DNA of 64,000 bases. Source: Ruminococcus sp. GTDB lineage: Bacteria; Bacillota; Clostridia; Oscillospirales; Acutalibacteraceae. Positions 25,222-35,167 of this stretch are shown here, piece by piece. The stretch covers positions 62,001 to 126,000 of the forward strand of contig JAFQRC010000003.1 in the NCBI GenBank assembly GCA_017410265.1, given 5' to 3'. Numbering within the stretch: position 1 is the stretch's first letter; each line of letters starts with the position of its first letter. A program made the position numbers and the translations under genes. The notes below the pieces were generated by a model, which was not told the DNA's origin, did not search any database, and saw only the letters and a list, made by a program, of their open reading frames with translations.

Positions 25222-27411
25222 TTAATGTCTTTCAATTGAAACGATACCGTTGATATTGGCAAGTCGAGCCATAACAGAGCGTAGATGATCCATACCATTT
25301 ACATCGATAGTCGCTGAAATAACCGCCTGGTCATCAGGAAGCTCACGCGAATTGAGCACATGAATATAAATATGCATTGCTGAAAGCTGATTTGTTACAT
25401 CAGCGAGCAAGCCGATACGGTCTTTGACGATAATCTCAAGCGTTGACTGGAAAGTTTCTTTGATATCCTCTTCCCAATACGCTCTGACCCAACGCTCAGG
25501 CTCTTCGCTTTTTGTGATATCCTCAGGGACATTTGTACAACCGCGCTTGTGGATAGACACACCAAAGCCCCTTGTAATAAAGCCGATGATATCATCGCCC
25601 GGGAGCGGGTTACAGCAACGGGAAAACTTGATAAGACAATCCTGCACACCCTCAACATTTACACCCGAGCCGACATGCTTCTTGCGTGGAATTGCGGTAG
25701 GGTCTTTAACTACAGGCTCGGTGACTTCTTTCTTGTACTTCTTCTGGTAAGCGTCCTTGACACGTGGCATAATCTTCCACATCTGTATACCGCCATAGCC
25801 GATAGATGCAAAGAAGTCGTCAAGAGTATTACAGTGCTGACGCTGCATAATTGTTGAGAGGCATTCTTCAAGGTCACATTCATCAAACTGCATACCGCTT
25901 TTTTTGAGCTCTCGCTCAAATATTTCACGACCCTCAACAATATTCTCTTCGCGCTTTTCTTTTTTGAACCAGGCGCGGATTTTAGCTTTCGCGCTGTTGG
26001 TTTTAACAATATTTAACCAGCCACGCTTTGGTCCTGCGCCCTCTTTCTGGGTCAGGATTTCAACGATTTCGCCGGTTTTTACCTGATAATCAATAGGGAC
26101 GATTCTTCTGTCAACCTTAGCACCGACCATACGGTTACCGACAGCGGTATGGATAGCGTAAGCCATATCAATGACAGTAGCTCCGGCAGGCAGGCTGATT
26201 ACATCACCCTTTGGGGTAAACACATACACTTCATCAGGAGAAAGGTCGTTTTTAATAGTTTTAACGATATCGGTAGCGTCTTCTGCTTCCTGCTGGATTT
26301 CGAGTGTCTGTCGTATCCACGCAAGTCTGTCTTCAAGTGAATCGGACTTTGCGTTTTTCATACCGAGCTTATATTTCCAGTGAGCTGCGATACCATGCTC
26401 GGCAGTATGATGCATCTCATAGGTACGAATCTGCACCTCGAAAGGTACGCTGTTTTTATCAAACACAGTGGTGTGAAGCGACTGGTACATATTCGGTTTC
26501 GGAGTAGAAATATAATCTTTGAAACGATTAGGAATCGGAGTGAAAATATCGTGAACAACACCGAGGACATTATAGCAATCAGAAATCGAATCAACGATGA
26601 CACGCACCGCAAAAATATCGAAAATCTGATCGAGTGTTTTTCCCTGCATATAAGTCTTTCGATAAATAGACAAAGCGCTCTTAACCCTACCGTTGATAGT
26701 AACATTCGGGATAGAATCACCGATTTTATCTAAAATCTTAAACTTTATGTTCTCTATAAATGCGTTACGCTCATTTTCAGAAAGCTTGAGCTCGGTTTCA
26801 ATCTCTTCGTAAGCAATCGGGTCAAGGTAGCGGATAGAAAGGTCCTCAAGCTCTTCCTTGACATTTTTCATACCGAGTCGGTGAGCGATAGGAGCGTAAA
26901 CATCCATGCACTCTCTAGCTTTATCTCTTCGCTTTTGCTCAGCTACACAGCCGATAGTACGCATATTGTGAAGTCTGTCGGCAAGCTTTACGATGATAAC
27001 GCGAATGTCGTTAGACATAGCCATGAGCATTTTTCTGACATTTTCTGCCTGATGCTCTTCTCGGTCAGTAAATTTAATCTTACTGATTTTAGTAAGACCA
27101 TCAACAAGCAGTGCTACATCGTCACCAAACAGCTCTCTGACCGTTTCAAGCGGGACATCAGTATCCTCAACTACATCGTGAAGCAAAGCCGCAACCAAAG
27201 AATCGGTATCCATACCCATATCAGCAAGAATACACGCAACCGAAGTCGGGTGAAGAATATATGGTACACCTGATACTCTTCGCTGGTCGCCGTGAGCTTT
27301 GTCAGCAAATTCATAGGCTGCTTTTATCTTTTCAAAATCATATTTAGTTGAATTGTTTTCGATACGAACAGTGAGCTCGTGAAAATCCTGATAATAGATT
27401 CTTTCAGGCAT
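25222..27411 (-). CDS. relA: Bifunctional (p)ppGpp synthetase/hydrolase Rel
   Basis: A 729-residue stringent-response enzyme. Domains in order: HD hydrolase (about 30-200, HDVVEDT), synthetase (about 235-350), TGS (about 390-450, VYVFTPKGDVISLP), zinc-finger/helical part, and ACT (about 650-729). The hydrolase motif is intact, so both activities are expected. The first 8 bases overlap recJ, and its GGAGGTGAG ribosome site lies in the recJ end. Confidence 0.97.
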   Translation of the reverse strand: MPERIYYQDFHELTVRIENNSTKYDFEKIKAAYEFADKAHGDQRRVSGVPYILHPTSVACILADMGMDTDSLVAALLHDVVEDTDVPLETVRELFGDDVALLVDGLTKISKIKFTDREEHQAENVRKMLMAMSNDIRVIIVKLADRLHNMRTIGCVAEQKRRDKARECMDVYAPIAHRLGMKNVKEELEDLSIRYLDPIAYEEIETELKLSENERNAFIENIKFKILDKIGDSIPNVTINGRVKSALSIYRKTYMQGKTLDQIFDIFAVRVIVDSISDCYNVLGVVHDIFTPIPNRFKDYISTPKPNMYQSLHTTVFDKNSVPFEVQIRTYEMHHTAEHGIAAHWKYKLGMKNAKSDSLEDRLAWIRQTLEIQQEAEDATDIVKTIKNDLSPDEVYVFTPKGDVISLPAGATVIDMAYAIHTAVGNRMVGAKVDRRIVPIDYQVKTGEIVEILTQKEGAGPKRGWLNIVKTNSAKAKIRAWFKKEKREENIVEGREIFERELKKSGMQFDECDLEECLSTIMQRQHCNTLDDFFASIGYGGIQMWKIMPRVKDAYQKKYKKEVTEPVVKDPTAIPRKKHVGSGVNVEGVQDCLIKFSRCCNPLPGDDIIGFITRGFGVSIHKRGCTNVPEDITKSEEPERWVRAYWEEDIKETFQSTLEIIVKDRIGLLADVTNQLSAMHIYIHVLNSRELPDDQAVISATIDVNGMDHLRSVMARLANINGIVSIERH

Positions 27412-29455
27412 TTTCGCTCACCTCCTTGAGCTTAGATATAATCAGCGAATCATCAAGGTTAACTTTCCCCTGAACTTCGCAAAGTTTAATAATGGTATCG
27501 TACATACCCTCGTATATTTCGATGAGCGACAGCTCACTCATACTCTCAAGTATAACTCTGAGTTTTCCGTAAGAAACAGCTTTGCTTTTTAGTCTGTAAT
27601 GCAGAGTTTCAACGCTGTGAGAAAAACCGCTCTCTGCACGCAGGAATCTGTAAACAATCGCAAATTCCTCTCTACTTGGTAAAAGCTCCAAACTTTGCTC
27701 TTTGGTGATAGCTTCTCCTCTGCAGAAAGCTTCAAAATCCTCCTTAGATGAAAGCAGAGCCTCTTCATCGATATCAGTAAATCTGATATCTCTGACAACA
27801 ACACTGAGTGACTCGATATTATTATATATATTTTTATCGAGAGTTACTGCACAATCAACGATATCTCCTTTACTATACGGGAAACTTTCTCTGGTGGTAG
27901 AGAACCTCATCGCGGTGATGACACTCTCTCCTCTACAAAGACTAAGTTTGAGATGCTTGCCGCCTCCTACCTCGTGTATATCAACAAGCTCCATGTTATA
28001 TAGTCCGAAAAGCGGAGTCGGATTACCTGCACCATACGGCTCCAAGAGTGAAAGCTGATCAACAAGGGCTACTGAGAGCTGAGCGGGATTAAGTTTACAA
28101 TCAAGCTCAAGCTCAGGCACTGGCATCTCTACTTCGCTTGCATAATCGTTAATCGCTTTAGTAAACCCATCTATATTTTCCTTCAAAATACCAAAGCCGA
28201 CAGCCATCGGATGACCGCCAAACTGTGTGAGTAAATCTGAGCAAGCAAAAACAGCGTCGCAAAGCGAAAAGCCTTTCACGCTTCTGCCCGAAGCACGACA
28301 GCCATCGTCGTCAATAGAAATAACTATACTCGGCTTGCCGTAAACCTCTTTGAGTCTGGAAGCGACGATTCCAATAACACCTTGGTGCCAGTTTTCACCA
28401 CAGACAACTATCACCCTATTCTGCACAATTGACGGGTTGCGTTTAATACGCTCATCGATGTCGTCTAAAATATCCTTTTCAATACTCTGGCGGTGGGTGT
28501 TATCTTCACAAAGCTCCTGAGCGATATCATATGCGACCTCTTCCTCATCGGTGAGTAGCATTGAAACAGTCTTTTTAGAAAGACCGAGTCTGCCACCCGC
28601 GTTGATACGCGGAACTAATGTAAAAGAGATATTTCCTGTAGTAATTTTTCGGTTAGAAAGTCCGGATTCTTCTACCAGAGCGTTTATTCCACATCTATCG
28701 GAATTGCCGATATGTCTTAGTCCGTTTTTGACGATAACACGATTATCTCCGACAAGCGGTACAATATCTCCAACTGTACCAAGACAAGCAAGGTCAGAGT
28801 AATTTTCAAGAATCTGCTCAGGGTCTGAATACTCACCCTCTATAGCTAAGACTAGTTTCAGCGCAACTCCTACGCCTGATAATTCTTTGAAAGAACTTTC
28901 GCAATCTTCACGGTGCATATCAACTATAGCAACAGCATCAGGCAACAATGAGTTTGGTACATGGTGGTCGGTGACGACAGTATCGATTCCAAGACTCTTA
29001 GCGTAAGCGATTTCTTCAACCGCCGCGATACCGTTATCTACAGTGATGATGAGCTTAACATCGTTTTCACAAAGAAGGTTGACGGCATCGATGTTCATTC
29101 CGTAGCCTTCTCCCTCTCTAGCGGGAATGTAGAACATAACATTAGCGCCGACCGCTTCCAGATAAGAATACAAAAGTGCGGTTGATGTAACGCCGTCTGC
29201 ATCAAAATCACCGTAAACACAAATCTTCTCGTATTCTTCGATAGCCTGCTTTATTCTTTCAACTGCTTTGTCCATGTCTTTTGCATCAAACGGGTCTGTA
29301 AGCACACTATCATTATATAAAAAGTCATTTATAGCCTCATCGTCTGTGATACCTCTTATATCAAGAAGCATCGCGATGAGCATGGGGAGTTCGTGCCTTG
29401 TAGAAATGGCAACAGCCCTGTCCTTATTCAATTTTGCTACTGTCCATTTCTTCAT
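27404..29455 (-). CDS. recJ: Single-strand DNA exonuclease RecJ
   Basis: A 683-residue 5'-3' exonuclease for recombination and mismatch repair. The DHH phosphoesterase motifs are present: YGDFDADGVTST (DxD), TVDNGI, VTDHH and the DHHA1-type GGHPMAVG. An OB-type domain follows. The C-terminal 100 residues are a less conserved extension. Its end overlaps the start of rel. Confidence 0.95.
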   Translation of the reverse strand: MKKWTVAKLNKDRAVAISTRHELPMLIAMLLDIRGITDDEAINDFLYNDSVLTDPFDAKDMDKAVERIKQAIEEYEKICVYGDFDADGVTSTALLYSYLEAVGANVMFYIPAREGEGYGMNIDAVNLLCENDVKLIITVDNGIAAVEEIAYAKSLGIDTVVTDHHVPNSLLPDAVAIVDMHREDCESSFKELSGVGVALKLVLAIEGEYSDPEQILENYSDLACLGTVGDIVPLVGDNRVIVKNGLRHIGNSDRCGINALVEESGLSNRKITTGNISFTLVPRINAGGRLGLSKKTVSMLLTDEEEVAYDIAQELCEDNTHRQSIEKDILDDIDERIKRNPSIVQNRVIVVCGENWHQGVIGIVASRLKEVYGKPSIVISIDDDGCRASGRSVKGFSLCDAVFACSDLLTQFGGHPMAVGFGILKENIDGFTKAINDYASEVEMPVPELELDCKLNPAQLSVALVDQLSLLEPYGAGNPTPLFGLYNMELVDIHEVGGGKHLKLSLCRGESVITAMRFSTTRESFPYSKGDIVDCAVTLDKNIYNNIESLSVVVRDIRFTDIDEEALLSSKEDFEAFCRGEAITKEQSLELLPSREEFAIVYRFLRAESGFSHSVETLHYRLKSKAVSYGKLRVILESMSELSLIEIYEGMYDTIIKLCEVQGKVNLDDSLIISKLKEVSENA

Positions 29456-29478
29456 ATCAGTTCTCCGTAAAGTAAATT

Positions 29479-31140
29479 TTATGCGTTTTCAATTAGCTTT
29501 TTGGCGTGGTTAAGTGCAGTCTGTGTGACCTCTACTCCGTCAATAATACGGGCAAGCTCCCTGACTCTGCCCTGTGTATCAAGTTTCTTGACTTCAGTAT
29601 AGGTTTTATTATCTGAAAACTCCTTATTAATAAGGAAGTGTGAGTCAGCTAAAGCAGCAATCTGAGCCTGATGAGTTACACACATAACCTGTCTGTCTTT
29701 CGACACTTCTTTTAGCTTCATTCCGACTTTCTGAGCTGCAGAGCCGGAAATACCGGTATCGATTTCGTCAAAGATCATAGTTTCAACGATATCGTGACGG
29801 GCGAGAACGGTCTTTATAGCGAGCATCATTCTGGAAAGCTCACCACCTGATGCGATTTTTGTGACAGGCTTCGGGTCCTCTCCGAGGTTGACTGAAATGA
29901 GAAACTCAACTCTGTCTATACCGCTTTTTGAGAGCTCGGTTTCTTTGAAATCAACTGCGAGTCTGACATTCGGCATCTCTAAAAAAGCCATTTCTCTCTG
30001 CACACTTGACGCAAAGTCAAGAGACACCTCGTGGCGGATTTTTGAGAGTGCTCTCGCTTTATTCATAGCCTCTTTATAAAGAGAATCGTAACGCTCTTTT
30101 AGCTTCTCGCGATTTGTATCGTAGTCTGTAAGCTCTCTTAGTTTGTTCTGAGCTGACTCAAGGTAAGAGAGCATCTCTTCTTCAGTTGCTCCGTATTTTC
30201 TCTGGAGTCTGTAGAGCAGATCAAGACGCTCTTCGATTTCTTCTAATCTGTACGGGTCTGCTTCAACATCAGAAACAGCGTCATCAATCAAATCGGAGAT
30301 ATCCTTGAGTTCATACAAAGCGTTTGCCATTCTATCTGATAAGTCAGTTAGTGACTCCTGATATCTCTGGGCAGCTGACAGAGCTGAAAATGCGTCGTCT
30401 GCCATATTGACTACACCGTCAGTATCATCATCGCCGTCTAAAATAGACTTAGCTCTGAGCAATGCTTTCGTGATTTTGTCACTATTCAAGAGTATATTTC
30501 TCTCTTCACTCAAAGCATCTTGCTCACCGATTTTAATATCGGCATTTAATAGCTCCTCTATCTGAAAAGACAATAAATCTATTTCAGCTAAACGCTTTTC
30601 TTCATCGTCGTTTAAATTTTCAAGCTCTTCTTTGACCTCTACATACTCATTATAAGTTTTTCTGTAATCACTCAGCTGAGATTTGTTCTGCGAGAGAGCA
30701 TCTATGTAGTGCAGGTGCAGTGATGGTGACATAAGCTCGGCGTTATCCGACTGACCGTGAATATTAACAAGGTAAGCAGACAGTTCCTTTAAAGCAGAAA
30801 CTGTAGCTGGGCGGGAATTTATCCGGCAGTTATTCTTGCCGGAAGTATTCATCTCACGCTGAAGAATAATCATATCATCTTCAACCATAAACCCTAAGCT
30901 TTCAGCTTTTTTTTGCGCAAGCTGAGATACATCAGAAAAACTCGCGCTGACAAAAGCGGAAGACGCTCCGTTTCTGATTAGATTCTTCGGTGTACGCTGG
31001 CCAAGCACCGCGTTTATAGAATCGATAACAATACTTTTACCAGCGCCTGTTTCACCTGTCATAACATTGAATCCGCTTGAAAAATCAATATTCGTTTTCT
31101 GGATTACTGCGATATTTTCGATGTATAAATTACATAACAT
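29479..31140 (-). CDS. recN: DNA repair ATPase RecN
   Basis: A 553-residue SMC-like protein. Walker A TGETGAGKS is at 28-36; two coiled-coil regions flank the middle; the ABC signature GGELSRMML and Walker B TMIFDEIDTG come late. It acts at double-strand breaks. The start overlaps the end of argR by 11 bases. The argR-recN order is conserved in Firmicutes. Confidence 0.97.
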   Translation of the reverse strand: MLCNLYIENIAVIQKTNIDFSSGFNVMTGETGAGKSIVIDSINAVLGQRTPKNLIRNGASSAFVSASFSDVSQLAQKKAESLGFMVEDDMIILQREMNTSGKNNCRINSRPATVSALKELSAYLVNIHGQSDNAELMSPSLHLHYIDALSQNKSQLSDYRKTYNEYVEVKEELENLNDDEEKRLAEIDLLSFQIEELLNADIKIGEQDALSEERNILLNSDKITKALLRAKSILDGDDDTDGVVNMADDAFSALSAAQRYQESLTDLSDRMANALYELKDISDLIDDAVSDVEADPYRLEEIEERLDLLYRLQRKYGATEEEMLSYLESAQNKLRELTDYDTNREKLKERYDSLYKEAMNKARALSKIRHEVSLDFASSVQREMAFLEMPNVRLAVDFKETELSKSGIDRVEFLISVNLGEDPKPVTKIASGGELSRMMLAIKTVLARHDIVETMIFDEIDTGISGSAAQKVGMKLKEVSKDRQVMCVTHQAQIAALADSHFLINKEFSDNKTYTEVKKLDTQGRVRELARIIDGVEVTQTALNHAKKLIENA

Positions 31141-31579
31141 ACTTCAAAAACTCCTGAGTGTAGGCTTTAGCGGATTCTTCGTTTTTGCACACGATGAAGA
31201 TAGTGTCATCACCTGCAATAGTGCCGACAACTGATTCATTTTCCATAGAATCAAAGGCAGCACAAACAGCCTGAGCCATTCCTGCGTAGGTTTTGACAAC
31301 TACCATATTCATAGCAAAGTCAGCGCTGATTACTGATGAATCAACAATATTCAAAAAACCGTTTTTGGTATTGATAGCTTTTTGTGACGGAGCCTGATAG
31401 CGGTATTTTCCGTTATTATCAAGCGATTTTGTGAGTCTTAATTTTTTGATATCTCTGGAAACCGTTGACTGAGTGACATCAAAGCCCTCTTTTCTCAAAT
31501 ACTCCAGAAGCTCATCCTGAGTAGTAATCGGAAATTTATTTATAAGTTCAACGATTTTAGTGTGTCTGTTAATTTTCAT
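31130..31579 (-). CDS. argR: Arginine repressor ArgR
   Basis: A 149-residue hexameric regulator. The N-terminal winged helix (about 1-70) has TQDELLEYLRKEGFDVTQSTVSRD, here read as two helices with SRDIKKLRL as recognition part. The C-terminal oligomerisation and arginine-binding domain has GTIAGDDTIF. Target genes are not in the window. It adjoins nadK with a one-base overlap. Confidence 0.95.
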   Translation of the reverse strand: MKINRHTKIVELINKFPITTQDELLEYLRKEGFDVTQSTVSRDIKKLRLTKSLDNNGKYRYQAPSQKAINTKNGFLNIVDSSVISADFAMNMVVVKTYAGMAQAVCAAFDSMENESVVGTIAGDDTIFIVCKNEESAKAYTQEFLKYVM

Positions 31580-32445
31580 CAGTTTTTCTCCTTTAACTTT
31601 TCGTTAAGCAGAGTGTAAAAATTTTTCTCTTTAAGAATTATAAGCTCAAGATAATCATCAGCTTTGGTTATAGTGATGACATCACCTTTTTTTATTTCAA
31701 CATTTGTCTGTCCATCAACTACCAAGTAGCTTTTGCTGACATCGGCATTATCAACAGTTGCTTTAATCACTGCGTCATGTCTGAAAACAACCTGCCTTGA
31801 CGACAGCGCATGAGGACAAATAGGATTGAGCAAAATGCAATCCATATCCGGCTCAACTACAGGACCTCCTGCAGAAAAGCTGTATGCCGTAGAGCCTGTC
31901 GGTGTAGCAAAAATCATTCCGTCAGCGCGGTATGTAATAATCCGCTCATCACATAAAAACACAGAGATATCTATAATCGGTTTTAATACATCTCGTGTAA
32001 CCGCAGCTTCGTTAACGGCTAAGAATTTCTGCACACTATCCCCGCGCTTAAGTTCGACATCAAGGAGCATTCTACGCTGAGTTTTGTACTCACCATTAAG
32101 CAGTTTCTTCAGCTCTTTTATCTCGTAATACTCAAGTCCTGCTACAAAGCCGATTCTTCCCATATTGACGCCGATGAGAGGCTTTTTGTATGTGGCAGCA
32201 AACTTAGCGTTATGAATAATAGTGCCGTCGCCACCTACTGTCACAGTCAAATCTGAGTGCTTTATCACTTCTTCATCTGTGTCAAAGTAATTTACATAAG
32301 CTTCGTTTTCTTCAAACGTTAATATTTCTTTTGTAGTATTATTAAGTAATAACTCAGCGTCATTTTCTAGCATAAGTTTTGCTATCTGCTGTGCGCAAAC
32401 AATCGCCTGAGATTTATCAATATTTACAATAAGTCCGATTTTCAT
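31579..32445 (-). CDS. nadK: NAD kinase
   Basis: A 288-residue enzyme that phosphorylates NAD to NADP. The GGDGT motif is at 71-75 and the NEAAVTRD and GSTAYSFSAGGPVV segments follow. The start is ATG 32445 behind GGTGA; an upstream in-frame ATG at 32472 lies inside tlyA. It is part of the tlyA-nadK-argR-recN order. Confidence 0.96.
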   Translation of the reverse strand: MKIGLIVNIDKSQAIVCAQQIAKLMLENDAELLLNNTTKEILTFEENEAYVNYFDTDEEVIKHSDLTVTVGGDGTIIHNAKFAATYKKPLIGVNMGRIGFVAGLEYYEIKELKKLLNGEYKTQRRMLLDVELKRGDSVQKFLAVNEAAVTRDVLKPIIDISVFLCDERIITYRADGMIFATPTGSTAYSFSAGGPVVEPDMDCILLNPICPHALSSRQVVFRHDAVIKATVDNADVSKSYLVVDGQTNVEIKKGDVITITKADDYLELIILKEKNFYTLLNEKLKEKN

Positions 32446-32461
32446 AAAATCACCGTTAAAT

Positions 32462-33265
32462 TTATTTATCAAGTTCGGCGTGTGAATCTATAACCACAGC
32501 CACAGCTGTTTTATCGGTCAAAAGCTCAGGTACATCCGCTTTTCTGATATGTATCAGATACTCGATATTGCCCTGTGGACCTTTGATTGGCGAAAAGTCG
32601 AGCCCGAGCACATCAAAACCATTGTTAAGACAGAAATCGATAATTGTTTCAACAACATCAATATGAACATTCTTATCCCTGACAACACCGTTTTTACCGA
32701 CATTTTCTTTGCCTGCTTCAAACTGAGGTTTGATAAGACAAACAGCTTCGCCACTTTCACTAAGCAGTTCTCTTGCTACAGGTAAAATGAGCTTTAGCGA
32801 AATAAAAGAAACATCAACAGAAAAGAAGTCAATTTTATCAGGTACCTGTTCATCAGTTACATAACGCATATTGGTTCGCTCTAAATTTACAACGCGCTCG
32901 TCGTTTCTTAGTTTCCACGCAAGCTGGCCGTAGCCTACATCAACGGAGTAAACCTTTTTCGCTCCGTTTTGAAGCATACAATCAGTAAAGCCTCCTGTTG
33001 ATGCGCCGATATCCATAGTTATTTTGTCATTGAGTGTTATAGGAAAGCTGTTCATCGCTTTTTCAAGCTTATATCCACCACGGCTGACATATTTCTGGGT
33101 ATCTCCTCTGACTTCCAGAGGAAGGTTCTCATCATAGGAAACGCCTGCTTTGTCAGCTTTCTGGTTGTTGACATAAACCTGACCTGCCATTATTATAGCT
33201 TTCGCCTTTTCACGGCTTTCTGCAAAGCCTTTTTCAAACACCAGTACATCAAGTCTTTTTTTCAT
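32462..33265 (-). CDS. tlyA: TlyA family rRNA 2'-O-methyltransferase
   Basis: A 267-residue protein: an N-terminal S4 RNA-binding domain (about 1-60) and an FtsJ-like methyltransferase (GASTGGFTDCML as SAM site, with DVSFISLKL later). TlyA methylates 2'-OH of cytidines in 16S and 23S rRNA, which affects capreomycin sensitivity. GGAGA precedes the ATG. Confidence 0.95.
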   Translation of the reverse strand: MKKRLDVLVFEKGFAESREKAKAIIMAGQVYVNNQKADKAGVSYDENLPLEVRGDTQKYVSRGGYKLEKAMNSFPITLNDKITMDIGASTGGFTDCMLQNGAKKVYSVDVGYGQLAWKLRNDERVVNLERTNMRYVTDEQVPDKIDFFSVDVSFISLKLILPVARELLSESGEAVCLIKPQFEAGKENVGKNGVVRDKNVHIDVVETIIDFCLNNGFDVLGLDFSPIKGPQGNIEYLIHIRKADVPELLTDKTAVAVVIDSHAELDK

Positions 33266-33280
33266 TATATCTCCAAAGTA

Positions 33281-35134
33281 TTAGTCGTTTTTCATGATTT
33301 CACACATAGACTCTGCGTCGAGATTGTTCTCTTTGAGTGCATGTAAAACAGAAGAATGAGGAACAAATCTGTCTTCAATAGCTGTGACCTTGTAGAGTCC
33401 TGTGTAACCGATTTTAGTCAGCTCATAATCAAGGGTTTCGCCGATACCACCGGCCAAAATTCCCTCTTCGAAAAAGTGTATTTTCTCAAAGCCTTTCGCA
33501 AATAGGATTGCTTTTTTATCAATCGGCTTAATCTTACAGAGCTTCAGAACGCAGATAGGCTCACCGTCATTTTTCAGCATTTCGTACGCTTTCACGGCAT
33601 TTGAGAAAAGTCTGCCGTAGGTGATGAGAAGTTTCTTGGCATTTCTATCGCCGTAGATATCGTAGTTCATACTGCTTTCTTTCATGCCCTCTGGTCTCAG
33701 AATCTCTCCACCACGAGGATAACGAACAGCCACTAAGCTGTCACAATCGTAGATAGCAGTGCTCAGCGATTCTTTCATCTCGTCAAAATAACAAGGCGAG
33801 AATATCGTGGTATTCGGAATAGAGTTGAGCATGGAAACATCGAACACACCCTGATGTGTTTCGCCATCCTCTCCGACAATACCCGCTCTGTCAACAGCCA
33901 CAACCATATGAAGCTTCTGCATAGCGGCATCGTGCAACAGTTGGTCGTAGCCACGCTGAAGGAAGGTGGAATAAACAGCGAAAACAGGTATCATTCCCTT
34001 GCTGGCCATACCACAGCTGAATGTTACAGCGTGCTCTTCAGCGATACCAACATCGAAAAATCTATCTTTGAATCTCCTCGAAAACTCCAAGAGTCCTGTG
34101 CCTGTACGCATAGCGGCAGTTACTGCACAAACTCTGTCGTCAGTTTCAGCAATCCGGCACAAGCCTTCGCCGAAAACAGTAGAAAAATCAGTTTTTGATG
34201 AAATCGGCTCGCCTGTATCAATATCAAACTGACCGATTCCATGAAAACTCGCAGAGTCACTCTCCGCATACTGGTAGCCCTTGCCCTTTGTTGTGATAAC
34301 ATGGAGCAAAACAGGGCTGTTAGCATCTTTTGCGGCAAGCAACGCTTTTCTCAGAGAATCTATATCGTGACCGTCAACCGGTCCGTAATAACGATAACCA
34401 AGCTGGTCAAAGAGTGTATCTTTATAGATAATTCTCTTCAATCTGGACTTTGAACGACGGAGCAAAGCTTTTGTCGGAGAACCGATAAACGGAATGTGTG
34501 ACAGAATATTTTCCACTCTGTTTTTGATTCTCAGATACGCAGGCTTTACTCTGATAGATGTCAGGTATTTCGCCATAGCGCCGACATTCTTAGAAATCGA
34601 CATTTTGTTATCATTCAAAATAACGATGAAATTCTTCTTGAAGCGACCTGCGTTGTTAAGTCCCTCATAGGCTAATCCGCCAGTGAGAGAGCCGTCACCG
34701 ATAACTGCGATTGTGTGACTGTCGTCACCTTTCAAAAGTTTTGCCTGTGCTATACCGAATGCGGCAGAAATCGAGGTGCTGGAGTGTCCGACATCAAAAG
34801 CGTCGTACTCGCTTTCTCCCCTTTTCGGAAAACCCGAAAGACCGTCTTTTGTACGGATGGTGTCGATGATATCGTATCTGCCGGTGAGCATTTTATGTGT
34901 ATAGCACTGGTGGCCGACATCCCACACAATAGAATCATTCGGACAGTCAAAGACACAGTGCAACATAACAGTGAGTTCTACTACACCTAAATTAGGTGAA
35001 AGGTGACCGCCGTTAACGGAAACAGTATCGATAATCTTCTTGCGGATTTCTTTACAAAGCTGTTTGAGCTGTGTATCGCTCAGCTTTTTTAAATCCTGCG
35101 GTGATTTAATTGTAGATAAAATCTCGTATGACAT
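33281..35134 (-). CDS. dxs: 1-deoxy-D-xylulose-5-phosphate synthase
   Basis: A 617-residue thiamine-diphosphate enzyme, first step of the MEP isoprenoid pathway (pyruvate plus glyceraldehyde 3-phosphate). The N-terminal cofactor motif GDGSLTGGLAYEGLNNAG, the DVGHSST histidine and the transketolase pyrimidine domain (IAEEHAVTFSCGMA) are all seen. The start follows AGGTAATTAT. It directly follows ispA, so isoprenoid precursor genes are together. Confidence 0.97.
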   Translation of the reverse strand: MSYEILSTIKSPQDLKKLSDTQLKQLCKEIRKKIIDTVSVNGGHLSPNLGVVELTVMLHCVFDCPNDSIVWDVGHQCYTHKMLTGRYDIIDTIRTKDGLSGFPKRGESEYDAFDVGHSSTSISAAFGIAQAKLLKGDDSHTIAVIGDGSLTGGLAYEGLNNAGRFKKNFIVILNDNKMSISKNVGAMAKYLTSIRVKPAYLRIKNRVENILSHIPFIGSPTKALLRRSKSRLKRIIYKDTLFDQLGYRYYGPVDGHDIDSLRKALLAAKDANSPVLLHVITTKGKGYQYAESDSASFHGIGQFDIDTGEPISSKTDFSTVFGEGLCRIAETDDRVCAVTAAMRTGTGLLEFSRRFKDRFFDVGIAEEHAVTFSCGMASKGMIPVFAVYSTFLQRGYDQLLHDAAMQKLHMVVAVDRAGIVGEDGETHQGVFDVSMLNSIPNTTIFSPCYFDEMKESLSTAIYDCDSLVAVRYPRGGEILRPEGMKESSMNYDIYGDRNAKKLLITYGRLFSNAVKAYEMLKNDGEPICVLKLCKIKPIDKKAILFAKGFEKIHFFEEGILAGGIGETLDYELTKIGYTGLYKVTAIEDRFVPHSSVLHALKENNLDAESMCEIMKND

Positions 35135-35167
35135 ATAATTACCTACTTCTTGTCAGTTTAAAAATAA

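Noticed and set aside
26380..26733. 117-codon plus-strand frame inside rel
   Set aside because: Antisense to a conserved domain of Rel; no promoter or ribosome site.
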